DNA from: DASYFG01 sp036498565
GTDB lineage: Bacteria > Bacillota > Bacilli > Lactobacillales > Lactobacillaceae
Assembly: GCA_036498565.1 (NCBI GenBank)
Contig: DASYFG010000004.1
Location: forward strand, 124,001 to 188,000
DNA: 64,000 nucleotides
Direction: 5' to 3'
Under the pieces are notes generated by a model. The model saw only the letters and a program-made list of their open reading frames with translations. It had not been told where the DNA came from and searched no databases. A program made the position numbers and the translations under genes. Below, piece by piece: positions 50,401 to 58,209 of this stretch. Every line of letters starts with the position of its first letter. The first letter of the stretch is position 1.

Positions 50401-50942
50401 TGACGCAACAACGCGCGGATTTGCAAGCGGCGCAACAAAATTTGTTGGGCACGATTGACGAAATGGATACCGAAGTCAAAGCGCGATTTAAAGCAACTTT
50501 TGATGCGGTGGCTAGTCATTTTGGGGCGATCTTCACGCAAATGTTTGGTGGTGGTCGCGCAGAAATTCGTTTGACCGATCCTGAAAATTTGCTGACAACC
50601 GGTATTGACATTACGGCCCAACCGCCTGGCAAAAAATTCCAACAAATGAGTTTGTTGTCGGGCGGGGAAAAAGCGTTGACCGCGATTACGTTGTTATTTG
50701 CGATTTTGCAAGTGCGGCCGGTGCCGTTTGTCGTTTTGGACGAAGCCGAAGCGGCTTTGGATGAGGCAAACGTTGATCGGTTTGCGAATTATTTACATGA
50801 CTTTTCTGGCACAACGCAATTTATCGTGATTACGCACCGCAAGGGCACGATGACGAACGCGAATTTGTTATACGGTGTGACCCAACAAGACGCCGGTGTT
50901 TCCAAAATGGTCGCGGTGTCGTTGGATAAAATTGCGGATTAA
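47412..50942 (+). CDS. smc: Chromosome segregation protein SMC
   Basis: This 1176-residue condensin has Walker A VGPNGSGKSN, a Q-loop region, two long Gln/Ala-rich coiled coils (about 170-490 and 660-1010), and a hinge (about 495-655: YAGFYQGVRHLMGKK to VNTGGAITGGAHKN). The C-terminal head carries signature LLSGGEKALTAITLL and Walker B PFVVLDEAEAALDEANV. The coiled coils are unusually rich in Gln, Ala and Thr. No cysteine. The rnc-smc-ftsY order is typical. Confidence 0.97.
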   Translation: MKLKTLEISGFKSFADKTTIEFMPGMTGIVGPNGSGKSNIIEAMRWVMGETSAKDLRGSKMSDVIFAGTGTRGALSRAEVSMTFDNSDKYINSEFTEIRITRKLYRSGESSYQINGVESRLRDIHELFMDTGLGRESFSIISQGRVEGIFNAKPEERRAIIEEVAGVYQYKQHKEQAKKELQATDDNLARVADIIYELDQRLEPLALQSAQAQDYLAQKTRFDELNVLYLAGHHAQLATDKGSLDASLTAQATELATVSQTLNALNTDVQRAQTQLSEAQAKRERLQAKLVDLTGLQERLSGQQQLDAAQAQHLATQVAQIQTQLATLATQITAQNAVVTEKQASLTVAQTAFETLDAQLQAVTGDDLDRQQAVIQAALTQERDAYVDWLQAEAQHQNDVTSTQRLLAQNSAQITHLTQRQSEQTELVQAAQSAVTTAQSAIDATNYGALEAQLADKNAAIQTAHADYEALQKQWYDQLAVANKLESRLNAMQAVDDYAGFYQGVRHLMGKKAAFPGLIGVVAELIKVPAAYTLAVETALGAALQQVVTQNTTTAKQAVAYLTKQRAGRVTFLPLDVIKPRQIDAQVRASAEKIAGFVGVAADLVEMAGDLSAIKASLLGTTLVAQDLNAATNLAKAVNYRVRVVSLDGQIVNTGGAITGGAHKNTSSLLSRQQEIEQLQNDLAREKQTATQLEQALQSQQALGQRLVREQNRLRDELQTLSDGQQNLVLAVREAEQNLASAQRQLQVVQLDLQAAHAQTAELTATLTKAQADLAEAQAQRAATQQAQIDYQQQLDQLAQKQQASVSESADIKAQHASAQAALAYEQAALQREKQQLADLTAQETTLAAQLADLTTRQTQVDEATLAADLTKVQSELRAVQSDLSAVTTVVTDLQTDLTVYEKRLENLRQQQSQLLTTKSDLTAQQARLQAQMEQVEAQLLADYELIPAAVALPQNFDLGDIRTQIKLLERGLAELGDVNIGAIQEYEDVKTRYDFLTQQRADLQAAQQNLLGTIDEMDTEVKARFKATFDAVASHFGAIFTQMFGGGRAEIRLTDPENLLTTGIDITAQPPGKKFQQMSLLSGGEKALTAITLLFAILQVRPVPFVVLDEAEAALDEANVDRFANYLHDFSGTTQFIVITHRKGTMTNANLLYGVTQQDAGVSKMVAVSLDKIAD

Positions 50943-51101
50943 AAATTGAGAGGAAACGCGCTACGAACTTGGCAAGCTAGCGCTAAGCTGCTCCAACGCC
51001 AAATGCTACGCGCAAGCGCGCTTAACGCATTTAACGTTAGATCAACTTAGCCTACGCTTTCCATCGGCCAAGGCCGACCGTTCTTCGCGCTCTAAAACAT
51101 A
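50943..51101. repeat. Repeat-rich spacer between smc and ftsY
   Basis: It contains palindromic pieces AGCTAGCGCTAAGCT (about 50979-50993), GCGCAAGCGCGC and TCGGCC-AA-GGCCGA, plus ATGCTACGCGCAA, which resembles the interior of the 3068-3125 element. It holds no clear promoter or terminator. It breaks an operon that is usually tight. Confidence 0.55.
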
Positions 51102-52097
51102 ATGGGATTATTTGATATTTTTAAAACAAAACAAGCTGAACCAGAAGCAGTGGAAGAAGTTGTTGAAACTGACAAAGCGGCTTATGACGCGGGTTTGAGC
51201 AAAACGCGGGCTAGTTTTTCGGATCGTTTTAATCGCTTTTTGGCGAACTTTCGGACGGTTGATGAAGATTTCTTTGAAGCACTCGAAGAAACTTTAATCG
51301 GTGCTGACGTTGGTTTTGACAATACAATTAAAATTTCTGATGCGTTGCGCGACGAAGTGCGTTTGCACAACGCCAACAATCCGGACAAACTACGAGAAGT
51401 GATTGTTGAAAAAATGGTCGAATTGTACGAACTCGAAGGTCAAAACGAAGACACGAGCATGCATTTTGCCCCAACAGGGCCAACGATTATCTTATTTGTC
51501 GGCGTCAACGGCGTTGGAAAAACAACAACCGTCGGTAAATTAGCAGCCAAATACACGGCCGAAGGTAAAAAAGTCTTGCTCGCAGCCGCGGACACTTTCC
51601 GGGCCGGCGCCACGCAACAGTTGCAAGAATGGGGCAAGCGCGCTGATGTGCCGGTCGTGGCCGGTCCAGAAAAAGCAGATCCAGCTAGCGTTGTGTTTGA
51701 AGCGGTGACGCGCGCGCGCGATGAAAATTTTGATGTGCTGTTCGTCGATACTGCCGGACGTTTGCAAAATAATGTCAACTTGATGAACGAACTTGAAAAA
51801 ATGAAGCGGATTATTCAACGCGAAATTCCAGATGCGCCGCACGAAGTTTTGTTGGTTTTGGACGCGACAACTGGTCAAAATGCGTTGCAACAAGCTAAAT
51901 TATTCAAAGATTCATCCGACGTCACCGGCATCGTGCTCACCAAATTGGACGGAACCGCCAAAGGTGGGATCGTGCTGGCCATTCGCGGTGAAATGCATTT
52001 GCCAGTGAAATGGGTTGGCTTGGGTGAAAAAGCGACGGATTTGCGGGCGTTTGACAGTGAAGAATTCGCTTATAGTTTGTTCAAGGGCTTGTTATAA
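51102..52097 (+). CDS. ftsY: Signal recognition particle receptor FtsY
   Basis: This 331-residue SRP GTPase has a short acidic start (about 1-30), the N domain, and the G domain with GVNGVGKTTTVGKLA, DTFRAGATQQL, FVDTAGRLQNN, TKLDGTAKGG and GLGEKATDLRAF. It receives SRP-ribosome complexes at the membrane. The Shine-Dalgarno is poor: the ATG follows GCTCTAAAACATA. The stop overlaps ylxM (TAATG). Confidence 0.96.
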   Translation: MGLFDIFKTKQAEPEAVEEVVETDKAAYDAGLSKTRASFSDRFNRFLANFRTVDEDFFEALEETLIGADVGFDNTIKISDALRDEVRLHNANNPDKLREVIVEKMVELYELEGQNEDTSMHFAPTGPTIILFVGVNGVGKTTTVGKLAAKYTAEGKKVLLAAADTFRAGATQQLQEWGKRADVPVVAGPEKADPASVVFEAVTRARDENFDVLFVDTAGRLQNNVNLMNELEKMKRIIQREIPDAPHEVLLVLDATTGQNALQQAKLFKDSSDVTGIVLTKLDGTAKGGIVLAIRGEMHLPVKWVGLGEKATDLRAFDSEEFAYSLFKGLL

Positions 52098-52453
52098 TGG
52101 ACTTAACGCAAAAAAATGCGGTCAACGCGCTGTTTGGATTTTACGGGGCGTTGTTGACGGAAAAGCAGCAGCGGTATTTGCAATATTATTTTGAAGATGA
52201 TTTGACATTGCCGGAAATTGCCGAGGAAGAAGGCATTAGCCGTCAAGCGGTGTCGGATAATTTGAAACGCTCAATTGACGCTTTGGCGCATTATGAAGCG
52301 GTTTTGCATCTCCAAGCCGAATTTTTAGCGCGTCGTGAATTGGCAATTGATTTGCAAAATTACGCGCAAATGACGTATCCAAGTGATACAGATTTGACCA
52401 AAAAAATTCAAGCGTTGTTGCAACGTGATTTATTAGAAAACGAAGAGGACTAG
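52097..52453 (+). CDS. ylxM: YlxM family DNA-binding/SRP-associated protein
   Basis: This 118-residue protein has a sigma70 region 4-like helix-turn-helix (LTEKQQRYLQYYFEDDLTLPEIAEEEGISRQAVSDNLKRS). YlxM (UPF0122) is encoded before ffh in Firmicutes and has been reported to modulate SRP activity in Streptococcus. The stop is 3 nt before the ffh start. Confidence 0.94.
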   Translation: MDLTQKNAVNALFGFYGALLTEKQQRYLQYYFEDDLTLPEIAEEEGISRQAVSDNLKRSIDALAHYEAVLHLQAEFLARRELAIDLQNYAQMTYPSDTDLTKKIQALLQRDLLENEED

Positions 52454-52456
52454 GCA

Positions 52457-53932
52457 ATGGCTTTTGAAAACTTGACTGAACGTCTGAATAAGGCGATGAA
52501 AAATTTGACCGGTCACGGCCGGGTCAGCGAAGAAGATTTGCGCGCGACCATGCGTGAAATTCGTTTGGCTTTGTTGGAAGCCGACGTGAATTATGACGTG
52601 GTGAAAACATTTGTGGCCAATGTGCGTGAAAAAGCAAGTGGCGCGGATGTTTTGGATGGTTTGCAACCAGCTCAGCAAATCGTTAAAATCGTGAACGACG
52701 AATTGACCACGATGATGGGGGAAGAAGCCGTTGGTTTGAACAAATCCGACAAAATTCCAACCATTATCATGATGGCCGGTTTGCAAGGAGCGGGTAAAAC
52801 GACCACAGTCGCCAAGCTCGCTTACAAATTAAAAACAGAACAAAAGGCACGACCATTGTTGATTGCAGCTGACATTTACCGCCCTGCGGCGATTGATCAA
52901 TTGCAAGTTTTGGGTCGCGATTTGGATATTCCGGTCTTCGATTTGGGGACAGATGTTGACCCGCGTGAAATCGTGCGACAAGGTTTGGCCAAAGCGCAAG
53001 AATTGAAAAGCGACTATGTCTTTGTCGACACGGCCGGCCGTTTGCAAATCGATGAAGAATTGATGCAAGAATTAAAAGACGTCGCTGCCATTGCGCAACC
53101 AGACGAAATTTTGTTGACAGTCGATGCGATGACCGGACAAAATGCCGTTGAAACCGCCAAAGGTTTCAACGAAGCGCTTGAAATTACCGGTGTTGTTTTG
53201 ACCAAATTGGACGGTGATACCCGTGGTGGAGCGGCTTTGTCAATTCGCTCCGTCGTCGGCAAGCCGATTAAATTCATCGGGCAAGGTGAAAAGCCAACGG
53301 ATTTGGACGTGTTCTATCCGGACCGGATGGCCAGCCGGATTTTGGGCATGGGGGATGTGCTCACTTTGATCGAAAAGGCGCAAGCGGACTTTGATGAAAA
53401 AGAAGCGCAGCGTCAATTTGAAAAAATGCAACAAAATACGTTTGATTTCAATGATTTTTTGGAGCAATTAAAGCAAATCCAAAACATGGGACCAATCGAA
53501 GATTTGTTGAAAATGATGCCGGGCATGGCCAACAACCCAGCTTTGGCGAATTTGCAAGTTGATCCCAAGCAATTCGCGCACATGGAAGCAATCGTGAAGT
53601 CCATGACCAAAGCTGAACGTCAAAACCCAGAATTGTTGAATCCCAGCCGTCGTCGTCGTTTGGCAGCGGGAGCGGGACGCCCAATCGTGGAAGTCAACCG
53701 CATGCTCAAGCAATTTGAACAAATGCGCAAGACGATGAACCAAGTGACCAACGGTAATTTTGGTGGCATGGAAAAGATGATGGGTGGTGCTGGCATGGAC
53801 ATGGGCCAAATGATGGGCGGCATGGGGATGCCAAACATGGGTGGTGCCGGTAATTTGGGCAATAAAATGCAACAATTCGCCATGAAGCAAATGGCGCGCC
53901 GTATCCAAAAAGCGAAGAAAAAGCGTAAGTAA
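52457..53932 (+). CDS. ffh: Signal recognition particle protein Ffh (SRP54)
   Basis: This 491-residue GTPase has N and G domains (GLQGAGKTTTVAKLA, DIYRPAAIDQL, FVDTAGRLQ, TKLDGDTRGGAAL, GQGEKPTDLDVFYPDRMASRILGMGD). The M domain ends in a very Met/Gly-rich stretch (MGGMEKMMGGAGMDMGQMMG) and a basic tail. It binds signal peptides and the SRP RNA, which is not in the window. Confidence 0.97.
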   Translation: MAFENLTERLNKAMKNLTGHGRVSEEDLRATMREIRLALLEADVNYDVVKTFVANVREKASGADVLDGLQPAQQIVKIVNDELTTMMGEEAVGLNKSDKIPTIIMMAGLQGAGKTTTVAKLAYKLKTEQKARPLLIAADIYRPAAIDQLQVLGRDLDIPVFDLGTDVDPREIVRQGLAKAQELKSDYVFVDTAGRLQIDEELMQELKDVAAIAQPDEILLTVDAMTGQNAVETAKGFNEALEITGVVLTKLDGDTRGGAALSIRSVVGKPIKFIGQGEKPTDLDVFYPDRMASRILGMGDVLTLIEKAQADFDEKEAQRQFEKMQQNTFDFNDFLEQLKQIQNMGPIEDLLKMMPGMANNPALANLQVDPKQFAHMEAIVKSMTKAERQNPELLNPSRRRRLAAGAGRPIVEVNRMLKQFEQMRKTMNQVTNGNFGGMEKMMGGAGMDMGQMMGGMGMPNMGGAGNLGNKMQQFAMKQMARRIQKAKKKRK

Positions 53933-53964
53933 AGAAAACGTCGATTTTTTGTCAGGAAAGTGTT

Positions 53965-53993
53965 GACACTAGGCCGAATCCTTGATATATTAA
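53965..53993 (+). promoter_or_regulatory. Promoter of tRNA-Glu
   Basis: TTGACA (53965-53970), 17-bp spacer, TATATT (53988-53993). Confidence 0.75.
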
Positions 53994-54026
53994 TATAGTT
54001 GTTTGAAACGAACAATGTAAGGATTT

Positions 54027-54098
54027 GGCCCGTTGGTCAAGTGGCTAAGACGCTGCCCTTTCACGGCGGAATCGAGAGTTCGATTCTCTCACGGGCTA
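54027..54098 (+). tRNA. tRNA-Glu (anticodon UUC)
   Basis: 72 nt: acceptor GGCCCGT/ACGGGCT, anticodon stem CTGCC...GGCGG around CTTTCAC (anticodon TTC), T-arm GAGAG-TTCGATT-CTCTC, discriminator A, no encoded CCA. Confidence 0.96.
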
Positions 54099-54105
54099 TC
54101 GTGAG

Positions 54106-54137
54106 GAAAACCCGAGGATTTAGTCCTCGGGTTTTTT
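54106..54137 (+). terminator. tRNA-Glu terminator
   Basis: AACCCGAGGA-TTTAG-TCCTCGGGTT followed by T residues. Confidence 0.92.
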
Positions 54138-54277
54138 GTTTGCATTTAAATCGATTGAATAGGACATGCATTATTTGTGCACAAATAATTGTTGTGATAA
54201 CAGCAGGAATTTGATACGATTACTAAGATATATTGCTTTATCTTTAAATAAATCAACGATACAAGGAATAAAAGCTT

Positions 54278-55216
54278 ATGATGACACGCTCGCAACTTCA
54301 CAGCGAACGCTTGAAACCTAAAAAAAATCAATCCATTTGGCGACGCATAACAAAAATTGTTGCCTTGGTCTTGTTGATCGTTCTAATTGCTAGTGCCGCG
54401 TTTGCCGGCTATCTTTATACCAAAGCACAAGCCACAATCACCAGCGCTCAAGACCCAAACCGCACGCAAATTCACGTCAGCGCGAATGATTTGTCGGGGA
54501 AAACCGCATTAACAACGTTGGTAATTGGGACGGCAACCGTTAAAAATGAAAATCTAGCGACCACGATTGTCATCGCTGGTGTGAATGCGAAGCAACAAAC
54601 GATGACGCTATTGAGTGTTGATGCGGATACGTATTTACAAGACAAACAAACGACATTGGCGCAGTACTATGCGAGTGCGGGGCTTCAGGCGACAATTGAT
54701 GAATTGTCAACTTTGTTTAATGTCAAAATTTCAAAATACGTGTTGGCCGATATGAACGGTTTGGGTGATTTTGCACAAGCAGCGGGCGGGATCGTCGTGG
54801 AAAATGACACCCACTTTATTGCCAAAGGCTGGGAATTTCCAACCGGCAGTGTGTTGTTGAAAACCGCTAAACAAGTCAACGCGTTCACCACGTATCTCGA
54901 CAATGATAGTGAAGAGGGTTACCTCACGCGTCAACAAGCGGTGGGAATGGAACTACTGACACAAGTCAAAAAGCCAGCAACGTTACTTTTGCACACCAGT
55001 GGTTTGTTAGGGGCGTTAGGCAAACACGTCAAAACCAACGTTAGTTTTGCTGATAGTCAAAAAATTCTGTTAAATTATCACAATGCCCTCAAAACGCAGA
55101 AAAAAATTCACGTGCATAATTCAGATTTGACGCTCTATGATGGCACAACTGTCTCGATCATTCCAGATCAAGAACAAAAACAATCCGCACAAACTTTTGC
55201 TAAAGCATTACAATAA
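54278..55216 (+). CDS. LCP (LytR-CpsA-Psr) family protein with degenerate catalytic motifs
   Basis: This protein of about 312 residues has a basic cytoplasmic start, one membrane helix (about 29-50, VALVLLIVLIASAAFAGYL) and an extracellular LCP-like domain. LCP enzymes attach teichoic acids or capsule to peptidoglycan. The active-site pattern, usually R-x-D-T and S-x-x-R-D-T, reads LATT and SVDADT, so the key Arg and first Asp are lost. It may be a non-catalytic paralogue. AAGGAATAAAAGCTT precedes two adjacent ATGs; the first is given. Confidence 0.72.
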   Translation: MMTRSQLHSERLKPKKNQSIWRRITKIVALVLLIVLIASAAFAGYLYTKAQATITSAQDPNRTQIHVSANDLSGKTALTTLVIGTATVKNENLATTIVIAGVNAKQQTMTLLSVDADTYLQDKQTTLAQYYASAGLQATIDELSTLFNVKISKYVLADMNGLGDFAQAAGGIVVENDTHFIAKGWEFPTGSVLLKTAKQVNAFTTYLDNDSEEGYLTRQQAVGMELLTQVKKPATLLLHTSGLLGALGKHVKTNVSFADSQKILLNYHNALKTQKKIHVHNSDLTLYDGTTVSIIPDQEQKQSAQTFAKALQ

Positions 55217-55248
55217 AAAAAGCCTACCATTACGGCAGGCTTTTTTAT
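55217..55248. terminator. Bidirectional terminator between convergent genes
   Basis: AAAAAAGCCT...AGGCTTTTTT with an ATTA loop and one internal mismatch. Confidence 0.85.
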
Positions 55249-56117
55249 TTCATCACGATATAATCGGGTACCAAACGGCTGTCTTCACTTGGCCAGATGG
55301 TTTGCCCGTTATAGGCTAATTGACTTGATCCGCCGCCGTCCATGACGATTAAGTTCGTCAAGTTCAAGCTCGCGAGTTGCGCGAGGACATCAGCGTAAGT
55401 AATCATGTGTAAGGTGATAATCGTGTAGATGTTATTGTTTTTATCCGTCCCAATTAAGCTGTGGTATTTCCAGTTCAAACTACCATCGTTATCTAAAATT
55501 TGGCCATCTTTAATGACAATTGAGCCATAACTAAAGCTCATTTCAGCGCCATTTTTGATGATAGTATCGGCTGAAGTTTCAGAACCGTAAAGCTTGGTTG
55601 AACCGTCTTTGTTAATCACAAAGGCATGTAGACCCGCGCCATATTTTTCACCCCAGTTACTAAATAAGGTGCCGCGGTTAATTTGTAAACCAAATGTTTC
55701 ATAAGTTTGCAAATCAAAACCAGAAGCATTCATGATTAAAGCTTTGGGATAGCGCTCAATGACGGTATCCATACTCAAACCAGGGGATGAAACAGAAGTT
55801 GCCGTTTTGAGTACTTTCGGACTGTGAATGCGATAGATGACCAGATCACTTGTCGATAGATTAGCAACTTTTTCATCGACATGACCAGTTGATTTTACTT
55901 TGACCCACTCAGTCCCGCCTGTGTCGGGGGTAATGTTAGCATCGGCAATTTTACCCGTTGCGACCGGTAGAATTTTATTGCCAGTTGCGCTTGTTTTGAT
56001 TGGATTTTTAATCATGTCGGCCGTTGAATGACCAGCTAGATAATAATAAGCGGTCCCACCGGCGAATAAGGCGAGCACAAGACCTGCCGTAAGAAATAAT
56101 TTTTGTGAACGTTTCAT
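55245..56117 (-). CDS. Phosphodiester glycosidase (NAGPA-domain) family exported protein
   Basis: This 290-residue protein has an N-terminal signal/anchor helix (about 8-28, LFLTAGLVLALFAGGTAYYYL). The NAGPA/DUF2233 domain carries MNASGFD, GTLFSNWGEKYGAGLHAFVI, DGQILDNDGSLNWKYHSLIG and the C-terminal VMDGGGSSQL motif. Related enzymes remove GlcNAc from phosphodiesters or act in exopolysaccharide metabolism. Its position opposite an LCP-like gene hints at cell-wall glycopolymers. Its substrate is unknown. Confidence 0.85.
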   Translation of the reverse strand: MKRSQKLFLTAGLVLALFAGGTAYYYLAGHSTADMIKNPIKTSATGNKILPVATGKIADANITPDTGGTEWVKVKSTGHVDEKVANLSTSDLVIYRIHSPKVLKTATSVSSPGLSMDTVIERYPKALIMNASGFDLQTYETFGLQINRGTLFSNWGEKYGAGLHAFVINKDGSTKLYGSETSADTIIKNGAEMSFSYGSIVIKDGQILDNDGSLNWKYHSLIGTDKNNNIYTIITLHMITYADVLAQLASLNLTNLIVMDGGGSSQLAYNGQTIWPSEDSRLVPDYIVMK

Positions 56118-56147
56118 AAGGATTACTCTTTTTAAAATTTATATAGC

Positions 56148-56160
56148 ATTATTATAGCAT
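56148..56160 (-). promoter_or_regulatory. Extended -10 promoter of the NAGPA gene
   Basis: On the minus strand TGC then TATAAT (complement of 56151-56156), about 35 bp before the start. Confidence 0.5.
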
Positions 56161-56228
56161 TTGCTTGTGAGTTCATGCATTAAATTCCGCATATCATTCA
56201 ATTTTTCGGTAATTCGACGACAAATTTT

Positions 56229-56237
56229 TGGTATAAT
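56229..56237 (+). promoter_or_regulatory. Extended -10 promoter of prs
   Basis: TGG plus TATAAT (56232-56237). Confidence 0.55.
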
Positions 56238-56278
56238 TAGGATATTAATTGCTTTTATAGAAGAGACGAGGATTCAAC

Positions 56279-57253
56279 ATGCCAGAGGCGCCGATTCGAT
56301 TTTTTAGTTTAGACAGTCACCGCGCATTAGCCGACCAAATTGCTGCGCGTTTAGACGTAGAGGTGGATCCGATTGACCAAAGACAGTTTGCCGATGGCGA
56401 AATTTATTTGCGCTTGCAACAAACGGTTCGCGGCGCAGATGTGTTTGTCGTGCAAACATTGAATGATCCGGTCAATGATCATTTGATGGGCTTGCTGATG
56501 TTTTTGGACGCCGCCCGCCGCGCATCGGCTAAAAGTATCAATGTGATTATGCCGTATATGGCATACGCGCGCGCCGATCGAAAGGCCCGTTCGCGCGAAC
56601 CGATTTCGGCCAAGTTGGTCGCTAATTTGATTGAAAGCCAAGGCGCTAGTCGGGTCATTGTGATTGATTTGCATGCGCCGCAGCTCCAAGGTTTCTTTGA
56701 TATTCCAGTTGATCATTTATTGGCGGCACCGATTTTGGCGCATGAATTTTTTAAGCGAGGCTTAACCGGTGATGACGTTGTCGTCGCCGCTCCTGATCAC
56801 AGCAGTGCTAGTCGCGCGGAGAAAATGGCTAAATTATTAAATGCGCAATGGGCAATTGTTGATCGGCGTGACGATCATATCGTGCCGGATAAACCATTTG
56901 CTGTGACCGGGGATGTTGCCGGCAAACGCGTGATTTTGTTAGATGACATGATTGATACGGGCACGGCGATGGCTTTGGGGGCAGAAGCGTTGCATGCGGC
57001 CGGTGCTGCGGATGTGACGATTGCCGCAACGCATGGTTTGTTTACAGACGGGGCGGTGGCGCGTTTAGCAGCTGCGCCGATTGATGCTTTGATTGTGACG
57101 GACACGATGCCTTTGCCGGCGGAAACGGCGATTTTGCCAATCAGTCAAATCACAACGGCGCCATTGCTCGCGTCCGTAACCGCACGCATTATTAAAAATG
57201 AAAGTGTGCAAGATTTATTGAAAAGCCCGGATAATCCGGATGTTAAATTATGA
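56279..57253 (+). CDS. prs: Ribose-phosphate pyrophosphokinase
   Basis: Makes PRPP from ribose 5-phosphate and ATP. The 324-residue protein has FADGEIYLRL, YARADRKARSREPISAKLVANLIE, DLHAPQLQGFFDIPVDHL and the PRPP loop VILLDDMIDTGTAM. Length is normal. Many lactic acid bacteria carry two prs genes; this copy lies next to a hydrolase rather than glmU, so it may be the second. It overlaps the SGNH gene by 4 bp. Confidence 0.93.
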   Translation: MPEAPIRFFSLDSHRALADQIAARLDVEVDPIDQRQFADGEIYLRLQQTVRGADVFVVQTLNDPVNDHLMGLLMFLDAARRASAKSINVIMPYMAYARADRKARSREPISAKLVANLIESQGASRVIVIDLHAPQLQGFFDIPVDHLLAAPILAHEFFKRGLTGDDVVVAAPDHSSASRAEKMAKLLNAQWAIVDRRDDHIVPDKPFAVTGDVAGKRVILLDDMIDTGTAMALGAEALHAAGAADVTIAATHGLFTDGAVARLAAAPIDALIVTDTMPLPAETAILPISQITTAPLLASVTARIIKNESVQDLLKSPDNPDVKL

Positions 57254-58167
57254 TGAAGTTAGATGAGTTACAAACGGCGTTGCGCGGGGATTGGGCAGCG
57301 TTTGAATTAGCGGGGGAACAAGGTTTTTACGCGACGAATTTGGGGAATGCGATTCAAGTGCGCGTGCAAGGCGCACGTTTGGTGCATTTTGTATTACGTA
57401 GCGGCAGCGAAACGGCGCGCGTTGTTTGGCAAATTGATGCAGGTGAGTGGACGAGTGTTGCTTTAAATGACGGCGTTGACGTGGTTTTGCCCGATGCACA
57501 GGCACATACCGTGACGGTTATGTTGCAAACGGCCGCACATTTATGGACATTGCCAAATGGCTTTTTCTTGACGGACGTGACGGTGGATGCAGGTGAAGTG
57601 ACGGCTGTTGTTGATGAACAAGTTCGCGTTGCTTTTATTGGTGACAGTATTACGGCTGGCGCGCGCATTTTGCCAAACGATGAAAATGCACCGCAGCTTG
57701 GTTATGTGACGCAAGTGGCGGCAGCTTTGGGCGTGACAGCGCAGAGTTTTGCTTATGGTGGGATTGGCGTCACGCCAGCAGCGCCAATTCAAACGCCGAC
57801 CGCCATTGATGCGCTTTGGCACGTAGGGCCGGATTTGATGCGACCACGCACGCAAGTGGCGGCGGTGGTTGTAAATTTGGGAACTAATGACAGTAATTAT
57901 GGCGCGACTGAACAACAGTTGCGCTTTGGGCTGCGTCTCTTGTTTTTGGAATTGGTGAAACGTTTTCACGAAACGCCGGTGTTAATTTTAACGCCATTTA
58001 ATGGCAAAATGACGGCTGTCTACGCCCAAGAAGCCGCGCGTTTTGCGCATTTGAAAGTCATTGATACGCGCGATTGGCACATTTCGCCTGATCGCGTTCA
58101 TCCAAATGCCGCAGAACAGGCCCGCGCTGCCAAACTTTTGGCGCCACATTTGGCCGCAATTTTATGA
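57250..58167 (+). CDS. SGNH/GDSL hydrolase with CE2-like N-terminal domain
   Basis: This 305-residue protein has an N-terminal beta-rich domain (about 1-115), then the SGNH core: FIGDSITAG (Ser nucleophile), VVNLGTNDSNYG and DRVHPNAAEQA (Asp-His). The arrangement is that of CE2 acetylxylan-type esterases. No signal peptide is seen, so it is probably cytoplasmic. The start overlaps the prs stop, with no clear Shine-Dalgarno, implying translational coupling; the functional link to PRPP is not evident. Confidence 0.85.
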   Translation: MMKLDELQTALRGDWAAFELAGEQGFYATNLGNAIQVRVQGARLVHFVLRSGSETARVVWQIDAGEWTSVALNDGVDVVLPDAQAHTVTVMLQTAAHLWTLPNGFFLTDVTVDAGEVTAVVDEQVRVAFIGDSITAGARILPNDENAPQLGYVTQVAAALGVTAQSFAYGGIGVTPAAPIQTPTAIDALWHVGPDLMRPRTQVAAVVVNLGTNDSNYGATEQQLRFGLRLLFLELVKRFHETPVLILTPFNGKMTAVYAQEAARFAHLKVIDTRDWHISPDRVHPNAAEQARAAKLLAPHLAAIL

Positions 58168-58172
58168 GCACT

Positions 58173-58207
58173 AAAAAAGTCATCGACTAATTTGTCGATG
58201 ACTTTTT
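58173..58207. terminator. Bidirectional terminator between SGNH gene and tal
   Basis: AAAAAGTCATCGAC-TAATTT-GTCGATGACTTTTT: 14 bp, perfect. Confidence 0.93.
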
Positions 58208-58209
58208 GT

